Positions 16,200-24,825 of a stretch of DNA of 64,000 nucleotides are shown piece by piece; position 1 is the first letter of the stretch; each line of letters begins with the position of its first letter. The notes beneath the pieces are model-generated. The model saw nothing but the letters and a program-made list of their open reading frames with translations, ran no database searches and was not told the DNA's origin. A program made the translations under genes and the position numbers. The DNA is taken from assembly GCA_019414665.1 (NCBI GenBank), contig DXLO01000006.1, forward strand, positions 17,015 through 81,014, in the 5' to 3' direction. Source of the DNA: Bacteroides sp. GTDB taxonomy: Bacteria > Bacteroidota > Bacteroidia > Bacteroidales > Bacteroidaceae.

Positions 16200-18518
16200 T
16201 CAGAATGTTATTTTCGCCGCAAATTCTACGGTGAACGGACGGATATAGCTGCCTGCCATCCATGCGCCGTTATATGCCGCCGCATTCTCCTTATCTACCA
16301 GCTCGGCTCCCGAAATACTTCCTTTCGCCCCGGTCTGGTTCAAGAAGTTTATCACAGTTCCGCTTAAGGACAAATGTTTGTTCACATTCCAGTTTATTCC
16401 ACCGAATGTTTCCCAACGGCCGTTGAAATAATAGGCATTTTTAATATTTGCATACGTCTTGCTGAAGTAACGGAAACTGGCCCATACCTTCAAGTCTTTG
16501 GTAATGTTGTAACTAGGGTCCAGTTCAATCAGCACCTTCGGAATTTCGGTAACGATATTGCCGGTGGCATTGATACCCGATGTTGTCCCGTCACTAAAGG
16601 TCACTCCCGTTTCATACTTCTTATACTTCGGGCTTTGGTAAGTGAACAGGAAGTGGAAATCAAATCCTTTGAAAGGTTTCACCACCGCATCCGTCGTCCA
16701 CCCTATTGTTTCAATATCATAACTCAATGCGGCCGCCTTAATATCCTTATCATTATTCGGATTAATCAGATTCAAGGTAGAGTTGTTGTTAGTCTTGGCA
16801 ATGTAACTGAACAGTGAGGTCAGACTAATCCAGTCATTATTGAAATAAATACCCGCACGCCCCAACGGAATTGTAATCTTATCTACATTCGGCATCTCGG
16901 CAGGAGCAAAGTTCGACATATTCGGCCGCTGGGTATTGTAGGTGAAATCGGCGGTAAAGCCAAACTGCTTTGTCATTTTATAAGTGGCGGCAGCCGTGAA
17001 AGCCATGTTCAGCCAATTGTAACTGAAATAACGGGGAGCTATCTTCGTACCATCGGCTGCAACTGCCCCGATATGATAACCGGCAAAGCGGCCTACCGGA
17101 TTGCCTTCGGCATTATATACCGCCAGGTTCTTTCCTGCCAGACGCTGGTACTCGAAGCGTGCGCCATAATACACATTCCATTTATCGGTGATGTCCCAGT
17201 CGTGAGTAGCATAAAGAGCCAGTTTGTTTTCATGTCCTTTGTAATATTCGGAAGCATTCTGGTTCAGATTATAATAAGGAGTGTTTCCGTAATGATGAAT
17301 ATCCTTCGTATCAGCGCTGTACAACATTTGGGGATATTCTTCCACCGTATGGTCATACATGGTAGTGTTCGAAGCATAGTCCACATCATAATACCATTCG
17401 TTCACCCCCACACGCCAAGTCATATCATCATACTTCCGCGACAACTCGGTGGTAAAGAAGAACTCATCTATATTCCCCCGGTTGAAACAGGACATGCGGC
17501 TCTGTACATATCCCTCATAAGGATTCAATGTTCCATCCAGTCCTTTGGTGCTATAGCCGTCGGCTCCTACTTTCTGCTCCATAGACATCGGAGTCTGGTA
17601 CAGATAGGAACCCAAAGCATGGTCATACTTCATATTGATTTTCCACTCCAACCCGTTATCCCACCGGTAACGGTTCAGAACCGTCAACTGATTTCCTTTA
17701 CTGGCCGTAGCATCATACAGACTGATCTTTTTCATCTCGCCGGTACGCATGTCCATATAAACCATATCCGATACATTGGGCAGATAAGAAGAAGTCCCCA
17801 GTCCGAAACCGGGAATTTCCTTCACACTCCCATCGCCTACATAAATAAATGGTGCACCGGTGGTAGCATTGGACAACCAATGGCTGTTGCTGTAATGGTA
17901 GATGGCAGAGAGCTGTCCACGTCCTTCATTGTAGAACTTGGTCAAGGCAAACTTATAGATCTGAGTCCGGTCCTGATATTGCGCAAAACGCAGTTTGAAC
18001 GAACCCGGATCAAAATTCTGATAGATGCTGCCGCTGTAAAACCAATCTTTTCCGATGCTTCCATTCAGATTGAAGTCAAATTGCTGTTTACCGAAATGAT
18101 TGGTGCCGTAGTTCAGCACACCATTCATTTTCTTCTCTTTATCCAAGCCGAGTTCCGTAAACGAATTGACAGCATAACCTATATTACCGGTAGTAATCGC
18201 TGTTTCGGAAATCTTCAGCAATCCGGTATGTCCCAAGCTGCTGTCTCCGCGCCAATGCGTGTTTACATTATGAGGATTCGAATTATATACCACAGGCAGA
18301 CCATTTTCGAGTACATTCACATCACCACCGGGCAGACCGATAGAGATTTCACGAGGACCATTGGCACTAGCCGCATTCAACATGACATTGCGATTGCCTT
18401 CCTCTTTCGAATCAGAGGACACTTTGGTAGAATCTTGTTGTGCATAACCATTCAAGCAAGCGGCGGCAAGTAAAATAATGACCGCGCCCATCCGGTTCTT
18501 TTGCTGATTTTTGTTCAT
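16200..18518 (-). CDS. TonB-dependent outer-membrane receptor of the fructan locus (non-SusC type)
   Basis: The 772-residue protein has a signal peptide (ending GYAQ, about residue 27), a short variant plug region (about 50-130) and a long series of amphipathic strands ending in aromatic Phe (EFAAKITF), as expected of an outer-membrane barrel. It lacks the N-terminal carboxypeptidase-like domain of SusC proteins, and no SusD gene is present. I see no clear TonB box. It is a separate transcript ahead of the GH32 operon and shares a promoter element with it. Probable role: import of small fructo-oligosaccharides or sucrose-like sugars (inference). A different nutrient cannot be excluded. Confidence 0.85.
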   Translation of the reverse strand: MNKNQQKNRMGAVIILLAAACLNGYAQQDSTKVSSDSKEEGNRNVMLNAASANGPREISIGLPGGDVNVLENGLPVVYNSNPHNVNTHWRGDSSLGHTGLLKISETAITTGNIGYAVNSFTELGLDKEKKMNGVLNYGTNHFGKQQFDFNLNGSIGKDWFYSGSIYQNFDPGSFKLRFAQYQDRTQIYKFALTKFYNEGRGQLSAIYHYSNSHWLSNATTGAPFIYVGDGSVKEIPGFGLGTSSYLPNVSDMVYMDMRTGEMKKISLYDATASKGNQLTVLNRYRWDNGLEWKINMKYDHALGSYLYQTPMSMEQKVGADGYSTKGLDGTLNPYEGYVQSRMSCFNRGNIDEFFFTTELSRKYDDMTWRVGVNEWYYDVDYASNTTMYDHTVEEYPQMLYSADTKDIHHYGNTPYYNLNQNASEYYKGHENKLALYATHDWDITDKWNVYYGARFEYQRLAGKNLAVYNAEGNPVGRFAGYHIGAVAADGTKIAPRYFSYNWLNMAFTAAATYKMTKQFGFTADFTYNTQRPNMSNFAPAEMPNVDKITIPLGRAGIYFNNDWISLTSLFSYIAKTNNNSTLNLINPNNDKDIKAAALSYDIETIGWTTDAVVKPFKGFDFHFLFTYQSPKYKKYETGVTFSDGTTSGINATGNIVTEIPKVLIELDPSYNITKDLKVWASFRYFSKTYANIKNAYYFNGRWETFGGINWNVNKHLSLSGTVINFLNQTGAKGSISGAELVDKENAAAYNGAWMAGSYIRPFTVEFAAKITF

Positions 18519-18550
18519 AGCATTAAATGTTTTTAGAAGTTTTTCTGAGG

Positions 18551-18593
18551 CAAAGGTAGGGGGACAGCCGGCAACCTCTATAAAACATTTGTT
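18551..18593 (-). promoter_or_regulatory. Promoter of the TonB receptor gene with candidate regulator site
   Basis: Minus-strand -7 box TACCTTTG lies at 18551-18558, 33 bp from the start codon. The plus-strand 11-mer AAACATTTGTT at 18583-18593 repeats the element at the GH32 promoter. A second shared string, TTTGTTTCATT, is present near both (16136-16146; 18609-18619). Confidence 0.6.
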
Positions 18594-18619
18594 ACAGCTG
18601 CCGGCATTTTTGTTTCATT

Positions 18620-18971
18620 GCAACAAAAGTGACGGATTATGTAACATTTCTCGTGAACCATACGCCTTTTCACCTCTAAAAACAAATTCATGCCAATTTT
18701 CCTTCAGCCTTCAGTTTGGGCTGTTTTTCCCCATTCCATCGAAGAAAACACCTGAAGGATAATCCTTCAGCCTACTGTCAGCCCGCCTCCTCTTTTTCTA
18801 TCCGAAGTATGCCGGTAATCAGCATAAAACACTTACCTTTACAGCACACCAACTGAAAAGAAAGACACCACAATGAAAGGAAAACCCCTCAAACCTTCAA
18901 GGGAAACATCTAATTTGCCCGTACAAGCTCTTTTCTCCTATGAATTAATAGGTTTTTCCAGTATGATTAAG
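18620..18971. other. Gene-free intergenic stretch with small dyads
   Basis: No convincing gene is present between the TonB receptor promoter and the HU-like gene promoter. It contains a weak hairpin followed by five T (CAGCC 18705-18709, GGCTG 18719-18723) and a 19-bp near-perfect palindrome, CTGAAGGATAATCCTTCAG, at 18752-18770. Neither has an assigned role. Confidence 0.5.
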
Positions 18972-18979
18972 TACTTTTG
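18972..18979 (+). promoter_or_regulatory. Probable -7 box of the HU-like gene
   Basis: TACTTTTG matches TAnnTTTG. It would start a leader of about 170 nt that contains the three 22-bp repeats. No clear -33 box. Confidence 0.5.
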
Positions 18980-19006
18980 TCCTGAATACTAAGACAGACT
19001 CCGATG

Positions 19007-19072
19007 GCAGACTGTACAATCCACTATAGCAGACCGTACAGTCCACTACAGTAAACCGTACGGTCCATTGCC
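19007..19072. repeat. Array of three 22-bp dyad repeats upstream of the HU-like gene
   Basis: Three contiguous 22-bp units start at 19007, 19029 and 19051. Their left 16 bases are GCAGACTGTACAATCC, GCAGACCGTACAGTCC and GTAAACCGTACGGTCC. Each carries a dyad centred on GTAC. In addition GACTGTAC of unit 1 is complementary to GTACAGTC of unit 2, and GACCGTAC of unit 2 to GTACGGTC of unit 3, so alternative hairpins are possible in RNA. The array lies between the probable promoter and the start codon, 82 bp before ATG. Confidence 0.8.
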
Positions 19073-19154
19073 TGCGTCTATAGAAGTTAATAGAAAGAAT
19101 CCCCTTAGCGTTCAGCAAGAAACGACTTAATCTCCCTATTAAAAAGCATTAAAC

Positions 19155-19766
19155 ATGGCAGCAAAGTATGATTTCAAAACCTCCCCCGACATACAGGGAG
19201 AGAAGGAACAGCCCACCCTGTATCCGCAAATTGTAGTATCGGGCACAAAAAACCTGAAAGACCTGGCTAAAGACATCGCCCGGCGTTCTACCGTCCACGA
19301 AGGGACCGTCGTCGGTCTGTTATGTGACCTGGAAAGCATTATCGCCAATTACCTGGCAGACGGTTATAACGTAAAACTGGGAGAACTGGGCACATTCTCG
19401 GCCACACTGACTTGCCGCAAGGTAACGGACAAAAGCGAGATACGCGCCGCATCGGTACATTTTGACAACATAAAGTTCAAACCCACCCGGAAATTCCGTA
19501 AGGAGGTACGAAGCAAAGGAAAGCTGGAACGGGCGGAATATGGTTTCCGGACCTCCTCCACCCGATATTCAGCAGAAGAACGCTTTGTACGGCTGACAAA
19601 TTATCTGAAAGAGCACTCCATTATCACTTGCAAGGAATATTGTGCCTTGACAGGGTTGCTGAAAACAAAAGCCGGCAGCGAACTACGCCAATGGAGCAGC
19701 GAAAAGAAAATAGAAAGAAACGGACGCGCCCCGCACGTGATATACAGGGCGATGCCGGAAGGCTGA
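19155..19766 (+). CDS. HU/IHF-like DNA-binding protein with C-terminal extension
   Basis: The 203-residue protein has an HU-like domain at about residues 1-125: N-terminal strand region, helices KNLKDLAKDIARRSTVHEGTVVGLLCDLESIIANYLADG (split here by the family turn), and beta arms GELGTFSATLT to IKFKPTRKFRKEV. A further 75 residues (about 130-203) look like a small helical or winged-helix domain (RFVRLTNYLKEHSIITCKEYCALTGLLKTKA). Bacteroidales encode many such long HU paralogues, distinct from housekeeping HU. The upstream 22-bp repeats are natural candidates for its own binding sites (inference). Confidence 0.85.
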   Translation: MAAKYDFKTSPDIQGEKEQPTLYPQIVVSGTKNLKDLAKDIARRSTVHEGTVVGLLCDLESIIANYLADGYNVKLGELGTFSATLTCRKVTDKSEIRAASVHFDNIKFKPTRKFRKEVRSKGKLERAEYGFRTSSTRYSAEERFVRLTNYLKEHSIITCKEYCALTGLLKTKAGSELRQWSSEKKIERNGRAPHVIYRAMPEG

Positions 19767-19807
19767 AAAGGTATCCTTTCACCTGCTTCCCCCCTCTCCC
19801 GGAACCT

Positions 19808-20614
19808 TTATTCTTTCCGGGTGCGGCTGGTGGCTATGAGATACGCCCCCAGCAGAATCAGCGGCACACTGAGCCACTGCCCTATGTTAAAAGTCATATC
19901 CGCCTCTTCGGCAACCTGCGGATTCTTCATAAACTCCAGAGCAAAGCGAGTGCCAAAGAATATAAGCAAGCTTACTCCGGTTATTAATCCCACCCTCTTT
20001 TGTAAATGGTATGTATGGTACATCACCCAGGCAGTTACACCGGCAACCAGGCAATACAGCATTTCATAAATCTGAGTAGGATGGCAAGGCAAACCTTCAT
20101 ACAGCTGATGCCACTCCCGGGAACGGACAAATTCAAATCCCCAAGGCAACGTGGTGGGATATCCGAATATCTCGGAATTCATTAAATTACCAAAACGGAT
20201 ACAGAAGCAGACAATCGCCACAGCAGGTATCATGCGGTCAAACAACCACCACACACTTTTCCGGGTTACTTTTTTCGAGTACCACATCAGAGCCAGAATG
20301 ATGGCGAACACCCCTCCGTGACTTGCCAGCCCGCCTTTCCAAATCTTGAATATTTCAACAGGATGGGCGCCATAATAGTCCCATTCATAAAACAAACAGT
20401 GCCCCAGACGGGCGCCAATGACCGTACTGACTATGCAATAGACAAAAAGCTTGTCCACCCACTCTTCCGGATACTTCTCTTTTTTGAATAAACGGCTTAC
20501 CATTTCATAAGCCAATATGAAACCAAGGCCCCACATCAGCCCATACCAACGCACTTCCCAACTACCTACTTTAAATAAGATAGGATCCACATCCCATACA
20601 ATACTTGCTATCAT
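19808..20614 (-). CDS. lgt: Prolipoprotein diacylglyceryl transferase
   Basis: This 268-residue integral membrane enzyme adds diacylglycerol to the lipobox cysteine of prolipoproteins, the first step of lipoprotein maturation. It has about seven membrane segments. The Lgt signature appears as IRFGNLMNSEIFGYPT (about residues 138-153). Conserved upstream elements are ARLGHCLFYEWDYY and GGLASHGG. The family C-terminus is GQWLSVPLILLGAYLI. The start MIASIVWDVDPILFKVGSWEVRWYG is typical. It lies downstream of ddh on the same strand but a terminator separates them, and I see no TAnnTTTG box directly ahead of it. Confidence 0.95.
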   Translation of the reverse strand: MIASIVWDVDPILFKVGSWEVRWYGLMWGLGFILAYEMVSRLFKKEKYPEEWVDKLFVYCIVSTVIGARLGHCLFYEWDYYGAHPVEIFKIWKGGLASHGGVFAIILALMWYSKKVTRKSVWWLFDRMIPAVAIVCFCIRFGNLMNSEIFGYPTTLPWGFEFVRSREWHQLYEGLPCHPTQIYEMLYCLVAGVTAWVMYHTYHLQKRVGLITGVSLLIFFGTRFALEFMKNPQVAEEADMTFNIGQWLSVPLILLGAYLIATSRTRKE

Positions 20615-20652
20615 TGTTCTATTTCTTTGTTTATGAACACAAAGGAAATAAA

Positions 20653-20690
20653 AAAATCTCTTCTCCGGAATAAAACAGAGAAGAGATTTT
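20653..20690 (-). terminator. ddh terminator
   Basis: A perfect 13-bp stem (20653-20665 with 20678-20690, AAAATCTCTTCTC and its complement) closes a 12-nt loop. Six T residues follow on the minus strand. It lies 31 bp after the ddh stop. Confidence 0.85.
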
Positions 20691-20720
20691 CAGAATATCG
20701 TTCTTTTTGAGGAAACCTCT

Positions 20721-21620
20721 TTATACCAAATGGGCAATCAGTTCCTCACGGTCGCCGCACAGCAGATCAATTACAGGAACTTCGATCATGGTATAACATC
20801 CGGGCTGCTGTTTCATGGAGGCGCGTGCCACGCAAACCAGCACCTGCGCGGTAAGAGCCGGATTATTAATCTTCATGTCAAACTCGAACAACTGATTGTG
20901 AGTCTTGCCCGATACCCCTTTGCGAACCAGGTTAACGCCATGACCTACGTCGTTCAAATCGTCCACACATGGAACTTGTTTTACATGTGTCTCGTCATTT
21001 ACAAAATAAGGATCCGACTTGATGGCGGCTTCCACAGTCTTGAAGTCCGCACCTTCCTCCAGTTCCACATACACCATACGGCGATGGATACCGGTTCCCA
21101 CAGGAATAGTCATGGACAAAGCATCCTTCACTCCATCAATGGCACGGACTGCTACGGAATGCCCCATGCTGCGTCCCGGACCGAAATTGGTATAAGTAAT
21201 ACCCTTCGGAGCGATGGCTTCCAGCAGTGTACGGACTACAGAATCGCTTCCCGGATCCCATCCGGCAGAAATAATAGCGACAGCCTTACCGGCCTTTGCC
21301 GACTCATCCAATGAACGGCGGAGAGAAGTGATTTGCGTATGAATGTCGAAACTATCTACCGTATTGATACCCATTGCCAGAATCTCTTTCGCATATTCTT
21401 CCACGCTACGGGTCGGAGTAGCCAGCACAGCCACATCCACATCTTTCAATTCCCTTATATCTTTCACCACAGCGTATGCTTCCAACTCGGCAGGCTTGTT
21501 TTCCGCACCGCTACGACGGACGATACCTGCAATCTCAAAATCGGGAGCAGCTTCCAAAGCCTCCACTACATACTGACCAATGTTACCGTATCCAACCACG
21601 GCCGCTCTTATTTTTTTCAT
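20721..21620 (-). CDS. ddh: meso-Diaminopimelate D-dehydrogenase
   Basis: The enzyme reductively aminates tetrahydrodipicolinate to meso-diaminopimelate in one NADPH-dependent step, feeding lysine and peptidoglycan synthesis. The 299-residue length is typical. The Rossmann start is KIRAAVVGYGNIGQYVVEAL. Family stretches ISAGWDPGSDSVVRTLLEA and FGPGRSMGHSVAVRAIDGVKD hold substrate-contacting residues. Bacteroidetes commonly carry this shortcut alongside the aminotransferase pathway. Single gene with own promoter and terminator. Confidence 0.95.
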   Translation of the reverse strand: MKKIRAAVVGYGNIGQYVVEALEAAPDFEIAGIVRRSGAENKPAELEAYAVVKDIRELKDVDVAVLATPTRSVEEYAKEILAMGINTVDSFDIHTQITSLRRSLDESAKAGKAVAIISAGWDPGSDSVVRTLLEAIAPKGITYTNFGPGRSMGHSVAVRAIDGVKDALSMTIPVGTGIHRRMVYVELEEGADFKTVEAAIKSDPYFVNDETHVKQVPCVDDLNDVGHGVNLVRKGVSGKTHNQLFEFDMKINNPALTAQVLVCVARASMKQQPGCYTMIEVPVIDLLCGDREELIAHLV

Positions 21621-21661
21621 CTTTTATTGGGTTTAGTTTACTATTATCTGTTAATTCGCTG

Positions 21662-21669
21662 CAAAAATA
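21662..21669 (-). promoter_or_regulatory. Probable -7 box of ddh
   Basis: Reads TATTTTTG on the minus strand, a TAnnTTTG match 41 bp upstream of the ddh ATG. No clear -33 partner. Confidence 0.5.
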
Positions 21670-21755
21670 AACATTTTGCCTCGTTTTTTTGTTCACTACG
21701 ACCTAATAATTTAAAAATATTCTTGCCGAACTTATAATTTAAAAGATAGATGTCC

Positions 21756-21763
21756 TATTTTTG
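21756..21763 (+). promoter_or_regulatory. -7 box of ruvA
   Basis: TATTTTTG, a TAnnTTTG match 32 bp upstream of the ruvA ATG. No clear -33 box. Confidence 0.55.
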
Positions 21764-21795
21764 CAAAGAACTGTAAATTTTCAAATGAAACAACC

Positions 21796-22389
21796 ATGAT
21801 AGAATATATTAAAGGAGACATTGCGGAGATTACTCCGGCAACGGTGGTTTTAGATTGTAACGGGATGGGGTATGGCATCAATATCTCATTGAATACGTAT
21901 TCGGCCATTCAGAATCAGAGCAATACGAAATTATATATTTATGAAGCGATCCGGGAAGACGCCTACGTACTCTACGGATTCTCGACCAAACAGGAACGGG
22001 AGTTGTTTTTGTTACTGATTTCCGTATCGGGCATCGGCGGCAACACGGCACGTATGATTCTGTCGGCCTTATCCCCTTCCGAGCTGTGCGGAGTAATCAG
22101 TTCCGGTAATGACAAATTATTGAAAACGGTAAAAGGCATCGGCCTGAAAACTGCCCAACGCATCATAGTGGACTTAAAGGACAAGATCGCCACTTCGGGC
22201 GTGGAGACGGTGAACAGTGAAATGTTTGCCAATCCGGGCAATACGGAAATTCATGACGAGGCTGTCGCCGCACTCACCATGCTGGGATTCGCACAAGCCG
22301 CATCACAAAAGGTAGTGGCTGCCATACTGAAAGAGGAGCCTGCCGCCCCGGTAGAAAAAGTGATCAAGCTGGCCTTGAAGCGATTGTAA
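21796..22389 (+). CDS. ruvA: Holliday junction branch migration protein RuvA
   Basis: This 197-residue protein binds the four-way junction as a tetramer and loads the RuvB motor during recombinational repair. The N-terminal OB domain starts [20 protein letters not shown]. Two helix-hairpin-helix motifs follow ([17 protein letters not shown] about 75-91; [20 protein letters not shown] about 110-129). The C-terminal RuvB-binding three-helix domain is [19 protein letters not shown] (about 155-173). Neither ruvB nor ruvC is adjacent. Confidence 0.95.
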
Positions 22390-22407
22390 GGGCCGTACAT
22401 GAAACAA

Positions 22408-22468
22408 GGAACACGGACAATGCGGACTTTGGGGAGGTTCTCTTCAGGATCCGCATTGTTTGTGTTCC
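22408..22468. terminator. Long hairpin between ruvA and a converging lipoprotein gene
   Basis: The 19-nt arm at 22408-22426 pairs with 22450-22468 with only two mismatches, both allowed as G-U pairs in one RNA strand. The core is CAATGCGGA/TCCGCATTG. Loop 23 nt. It lies between two convergent stops and probably ends transcripts in both directions, though no T-run is present. Confidence 0.6.
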
Positions 22469-22476
22469 CATCCACA

Positions 22477-23301
22477 TCACTTCTCTTCCTCCTGTTCCTG
22501 CATTTTGCGGGTTACAAACTCTATTTTCAAGTTCGCTTCTTTCTTATCTTTACGGATTTGTTCCATGCCGGACAGGATGCGCGCCAACTCCGTCAATTCT
22601 GCAATCGCCTTACGGTCATTGGGTTGCATAGCCGTTTTATAAGTACGATCTCCGATAAACTGAAGTTGGATATTCTTATCTTTGTTCGCTACAATAAAAG
22701 CGATAACGCCGCCGTCTTCCCCCATCTTGTAATCGGCCTTCTCGATTGCACGGCCCAAGTCAGTGGTTTCATAGCTGTCTTTCGAGGCGGGAGTTTCGGC
22801 AAAGGTATCCCCCACACTCACTTTCACCGCCGTGTGATGCAACGTGCCGCCAGCACAATAAATAGAGGTAAGGGACATTTCCCCCTGCTCGTTCACTTGC
22901 CCGCGCAAGAATGAACGGCCTATATTCTTTTCTACTGTCTGGGTGGGATAAAAATAGTTACCCACCTCCTGATATGCAGTATCTTTCTCAAGAACAAAAT
23001 TACCCTTGACGGAATCCAGCTGAGCTTGTTTCACCACCATCATGCTATCCAGGTAAATCAGACTTTTCCGCTGTTCTTTCAAATCCACCTGCTGCATCAG
23101 CTTGACTCCCTGTTTTCTGGCTTCAAACGCTTTCGGATAAAGGATGCGGATACTGTCTATCTGCAATTTGGCCTCATTAAAGTTCTCTTTTTCTAAAGCC
23201 GCTTCGGCCTTACGCAAATTTTCTTGCGCTTTCTTCTCGCCGCCATCATCACAACCGGCCAGCAACAAGGCAAATAATGCTACTAATCCTATCTTTTTCA
23301 T
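22477..23301 (-). CDS. Lipoprotein of unknown function with N-terminal coiled coil
   Basis: Start ATG 23301 gives 274 residues; nine further upstream codons are open but overlap the region of the divergent CCA gene promoter. Lipobox LLAGC is at about residue 17. Residues 20-75 (ENLRKAEAALEKENFNEAKL) form a charged helical, possibly coiled-coil or TPR-like, segment. The middle (about 95-200) is beta-rich, and the end is a charged helix rich in E and K. I do not recognise a named family. It resembles envelope lipoproteins common in Bacteroidales; no catalytic motif is visible. Confidence 0.7.
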   Translation of the reverse strand: MKKIGLVALFALLLAGCDDGGEKKAQENLRKAEAALEKENFNEAKLQIDSIRILYPKAFEARKQGVKLMQQVDLKEQRKSLIYLDSMMVVKQAQLDSVKGNFVLEKDTAYQEVGNYFYPTQTVEKNIGRSFLRGQVNEQGEMSLTSIYCAGGTLHHTAVKVSVGDTFAETPASKDSYETTDLGRAIEKADYKMGEDGGVIAFIVANKDKNIQLQFIGDRTYKTAMQPNDRKAIAELTELARILSGMEQIRKDKKEANLKIEFVTRKMQEQEEEK

Positions 23302-23376
23302 GTACTTGATCGTTTTATATGCAGGCAAAAATACAATTTAATTGCGTGATTTCTCCTTATCCTGCGCAAAAAATCG

Positions 23377-23384
23377 TAAATTTG
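23377..23384 (+). promoter_or_regulatory. -7 box of the CCA-adding enzyme gene
   Basis: TAAATTTG fits TAnnTTTG and lies only 13-19 bp before the candidate start codons, which argues for a very short leader and against starting at the upstream open codons (23319). Confidence 0.55.
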
Positions 23385-23402
23385 CCCCTCTTTAAGATGA
23401 AT

Positions 23403-24821
23403 ATGGAACTAAAAGAACACTTTAATAATAAGATATTCAAGTTAATCTCCGAAACGGCAGACGAACTGGGATTGGAATGTTACGTTGTAGGAGGTTATGT
23501 ACGAGATATATTCCTGAAGCGTCCCTCGAAGGATATAGATGTAGTCGTAGTAGGGAGCGGAATTGAAATGGCACAGGCCTTCGGCAGGAAGCTGGGACGT
23601 GGGGCACACGTTTCTGTTTTTAAAAACTTCGGTACGGCACAAGTTAAATACCATGACACGGAAGTGGAATTTGTCGGTGCCCGTAAAGAGTCGTACAGCC
23701 ATGACAGCCGCAAGCCTGTAGTAGAGGACGGCACCTTGGAGGATGACCAAAACCGGCGCGATTTCACGATCAATGCCATGGCAGTGTGCCTGAACAAAGC
23801 ACGTTTCGGTGAACTGGTAGATCCTTTTAACGGGCTGGACGATTTGAAAGAGAGAACTATCCGTACACCGCTGGACCCGGACATCACTTTCAGTGACGAT
23901 CCGCTCCGCATGATGCGTTGTGTCCGGTTTGCCACACAACTGAACTTCTATATTGACGACACCACTTTCGAAGCACTGTCACGCAACAAGGAACGCATTC
24001 ATATTATCTCCAAAGAGCGCATCGCCGACGAGTTGAACAAGATCCTGCTCGCCCCCATACCGTCCAAAGGCTTTATAGAACTGGACCGCTGCGGACTGCT
24101 GCCTTTGATTTTCCCCGAACTGGTGGCGCTGCAAGGAGTGGAAACCCGGAACGGGCGTGCCCATAAAGACAACTTCTATCATACCCTGGAAGTTGTGGAC
24201 AATATTTCCAAACATACCGACAACCTATGGCTGCGTTGGGCTACGCTGTTGCATGATATAGGCAAGCCACGTACCAAACGCTGGGAGCCACGTATAGGAT
24301 GGACTTTCCATAATCATAACTTTATCGGTGAGAAAATGGTTCCGGATCTCTTCCGCAAGATGAAACTGCCCATGAATGAGAAGATGAAATATGTCCAAAA
24401 GTTGGTCAGCCTGCACATGCGCCCCATTGTTATCGCAGATGATGTAGTAACCGATTCCGCCGTGCGACGTCTGCTTTTTGAAGCCGGAGATGATATTGAC
24501 GACTTGATGATGCTGTGCGAAGCGGACATCACTTCAAAAAATGAAGCACGAAAACAAAAATTCCTGGATAACTTCAAACTGGTACGCCAGAAGCTGAAAG
24601 ACCTGGAAGAAAAAGACCGGATACGCAATTTCCAACCTCCGGTAGACGGAGAAGAAATTATGCGGATATTCGACCTGCAGCCCTGCCGTGAAATAGGCAG
24701 TCTGAAAAGTTCTATCAAGGATGCCATACTGGATGGAATCATCCCTAATGAGCATGATGCTGCTTTAGAACACATGTTGAAGAAAGCAAAAAGCATGGGA
24801 TTAACTCCAAAAAACTTATAA
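23403..24821 (+). CDS. cca: CCA tRNA nucleotidyltransferase with HD domain
   Basis: The enzyme builds or repairs the 3' CCA end of tRNAs. Class II nucleotidyltransferase motifs are clear: YVVGGYVRDIFLKR (about 24-37), the metal-binding DIDVVVVG, RRDFTINAMAV and the nucleotide-selecting DDPLRMMRCVRFATQLNF. A C-terminal HD phosphohydrolase domain follows (LRWATLLHDIGKPR, about 280-293). ATG at 23397 or 23403 is possible; 23403 is preferred because the -7 box is so close. Poly(A) polymerases share the fold, but as the apparent nucleotidyltransferase with HD domain this is best called CCA-adding. About 472 residues. Confidence 0.9.
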   Translation: MELKEHFNNKIFKLISETADELGLECYVVGGYVRDIFLKRPSKDIDVVVVGSGIEMAQAFGRKLGRGAHVSVFKNFGTAQVKYHDTEVEFVGARKESYSHDSRKPVVEDGTLEDDQNRRDFTINAMAVCLNKARFGELVDPFNGLDDLKERTIRTPLDPDITFSDDPLRMMRCVRFATQLNFYIDDTTFEALSRNKERIHIISKERIADELNKILLAPIPSKGFIELDRCGLLPLIFPELVALQGVETRNGRAHKDNFYHTLEVVDNISKHTDNLWLRWATLLHDIGKPRTKRWEPRIGWTFHNHNFIGEKMVPDLFRKMKLPMNEKMKYVQKLVSLHMRPIVIADDVVTDSAVRRLLFEAGDDIDDLMMLCEADITSKNEARKQKFLDNFKLVRQKLKDLEEKDRIRNFQPPVDGEEIMRIFDLQPCREIGSLKSSIKDAILDGIIPNEHDAALEHMLKKAKSMGLTPKNL

Positions 24822-24825
24822 GAAA

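Noticed and set aside
17073..18473. 466-codon open frame on the plus strand
   Set aside because: It lies fully antisense to the TonB receptor gene, has no promoter, and its translation shows no family features. The minus-strand gene explains the coding signal.
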